From assembly GCA_020086605.1 (NCBI GenBank), contig JACBWW010000003.1, positions 51,466,251 through 51,530,250 on the forward strand: DNA of 64,000 nt, given 5' to 3'. Position 1 is the first letter of the stretch; the number at the start of each line of letters is the position of its first letter. Origin of the DNA: Lanius collurio (taxonomy: Eukaryota; Chordata; Aves; Passeriformes; Laniidae). Positions 63,854 through 64,000 of the stretch are shown piece by piece. A program made the position numbers and the translations under genes. The notes beneath the pieces were generated by a model. That model saw only the letters and a program-made list of their open reading frames with translations, was not told where the DNA came from and searched no databases.

Positions 63854-64000
63854 TGTATTGGGTTATCATGGTATGGCTTCTGTGAGAAGATGCTGAAAGC
63901 TTCCTGTATGACCAGCAGAGCCAGTGCTAGCCAACTCCACGACAGATGTGCTGCTGGCCAAGGCTGAGCCTATTATAAGTGGTGGAAATGGTGGTAATGC
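63854..64000 (+). mobile_element. Start of a second ERVL-type LTR, cut by the window end
   Basis: It begins TGTATTGGGTTATCATGG and continues with GGCTTCTGTGAGAAGATGCT, GAAAGCTTCCTGTATGACCA and GCTGGCCAAGGCTGAGCC. These are the blocks of a bird ERVL LTR family different from the one at 13617 and 34119. Compared with my memory of that family, a short stretch between the start and GGCTTCTG seems deleted. The right end, and any internal retroviral sequence, lies outside the window. Confidence 0.72.

Noticed and set aside
1..64000. tRNA, rRNA, small nuclear RNA, CRISPR array, phage or bacterial operon
   Set aside because: No cloverleaf with conserved boxes, no rRNA blocks, no regularly spaced repeats, and no ribosome-binding-site-led gene clusters were seen; the repeat content is avian.

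Overview
The window is a vertebrate, almost certainly avian, stretch of A+T-rich non-coding DNA. The evidence is the interspersed repeats. Nearly all recognisable ones are 5'-truncated CR1 LINEs, the dominant LINE of birds and other sauropsids, plus LTRs of the kinds common in bird ERVs. No mammalian SINE or L1 was seen. The large LTR share suggests Neoaves or a passerine, but that is inference. I found no host protein-coding gene, RNA gene, CRISPR array or prokaryote-like operon. The longest open frames are either CR1 remnants or chance frames of 60-130 codons without family features.

Layout: 1-310 opens with a long polypyrimidine tract. 256-5430 is unannotated. 5430-7535 holds two CR1 copies in opposite orientation. 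7536-12221 is featureless, followed by a CR1 copy at 12222-12957. 13617-16457 is a 2.84-kb composite bounded by an exact 5-bp target-site duplication (CCTAT). It carries the start of an ERVL-type LTR at one end, the end of such an LTR at the other, and an unidentified 1.9-kb segment, a palindrome and a CR1 piece in between. 22902-23433 is a G+C-rich solo LTR with an exact 5-bp duplication. 24968-25459 is a CR1 with an intact 3' tail. 34119-35096 is an ERVL-type LTR that was itself hit by a second, 424-bp LTR (34166-34589) with TG...CA ends and a 4-bp duplication. CR1 tails or fragments lie at 35222, 41240, 42570, 46064 (minus) and 54470. An old CR1 lies at 55190-56130 and a long minus-strand CR1 at 58555-59705. 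Further LTRs lie at 51782-52311 (minus), 62515-63427 and 63854 to the window end. Microsatellites and short tandem duplications are scattered.

Nothing here works together as a pathway. The window reads as a gene desert or a very large intron whose history is CR1 retrotransposition and ERV insertion followed by LTR-LTR recombination. I found no convincing undescribed biological system. The points most worth a second look are the composite at 13617-16457, the nested LTR at 34119-35096, and two candidate exons with good splice-site sequences (46351-46522 and 59834-60064). All family calls come from recognising sequence by eye; no database search was possible.
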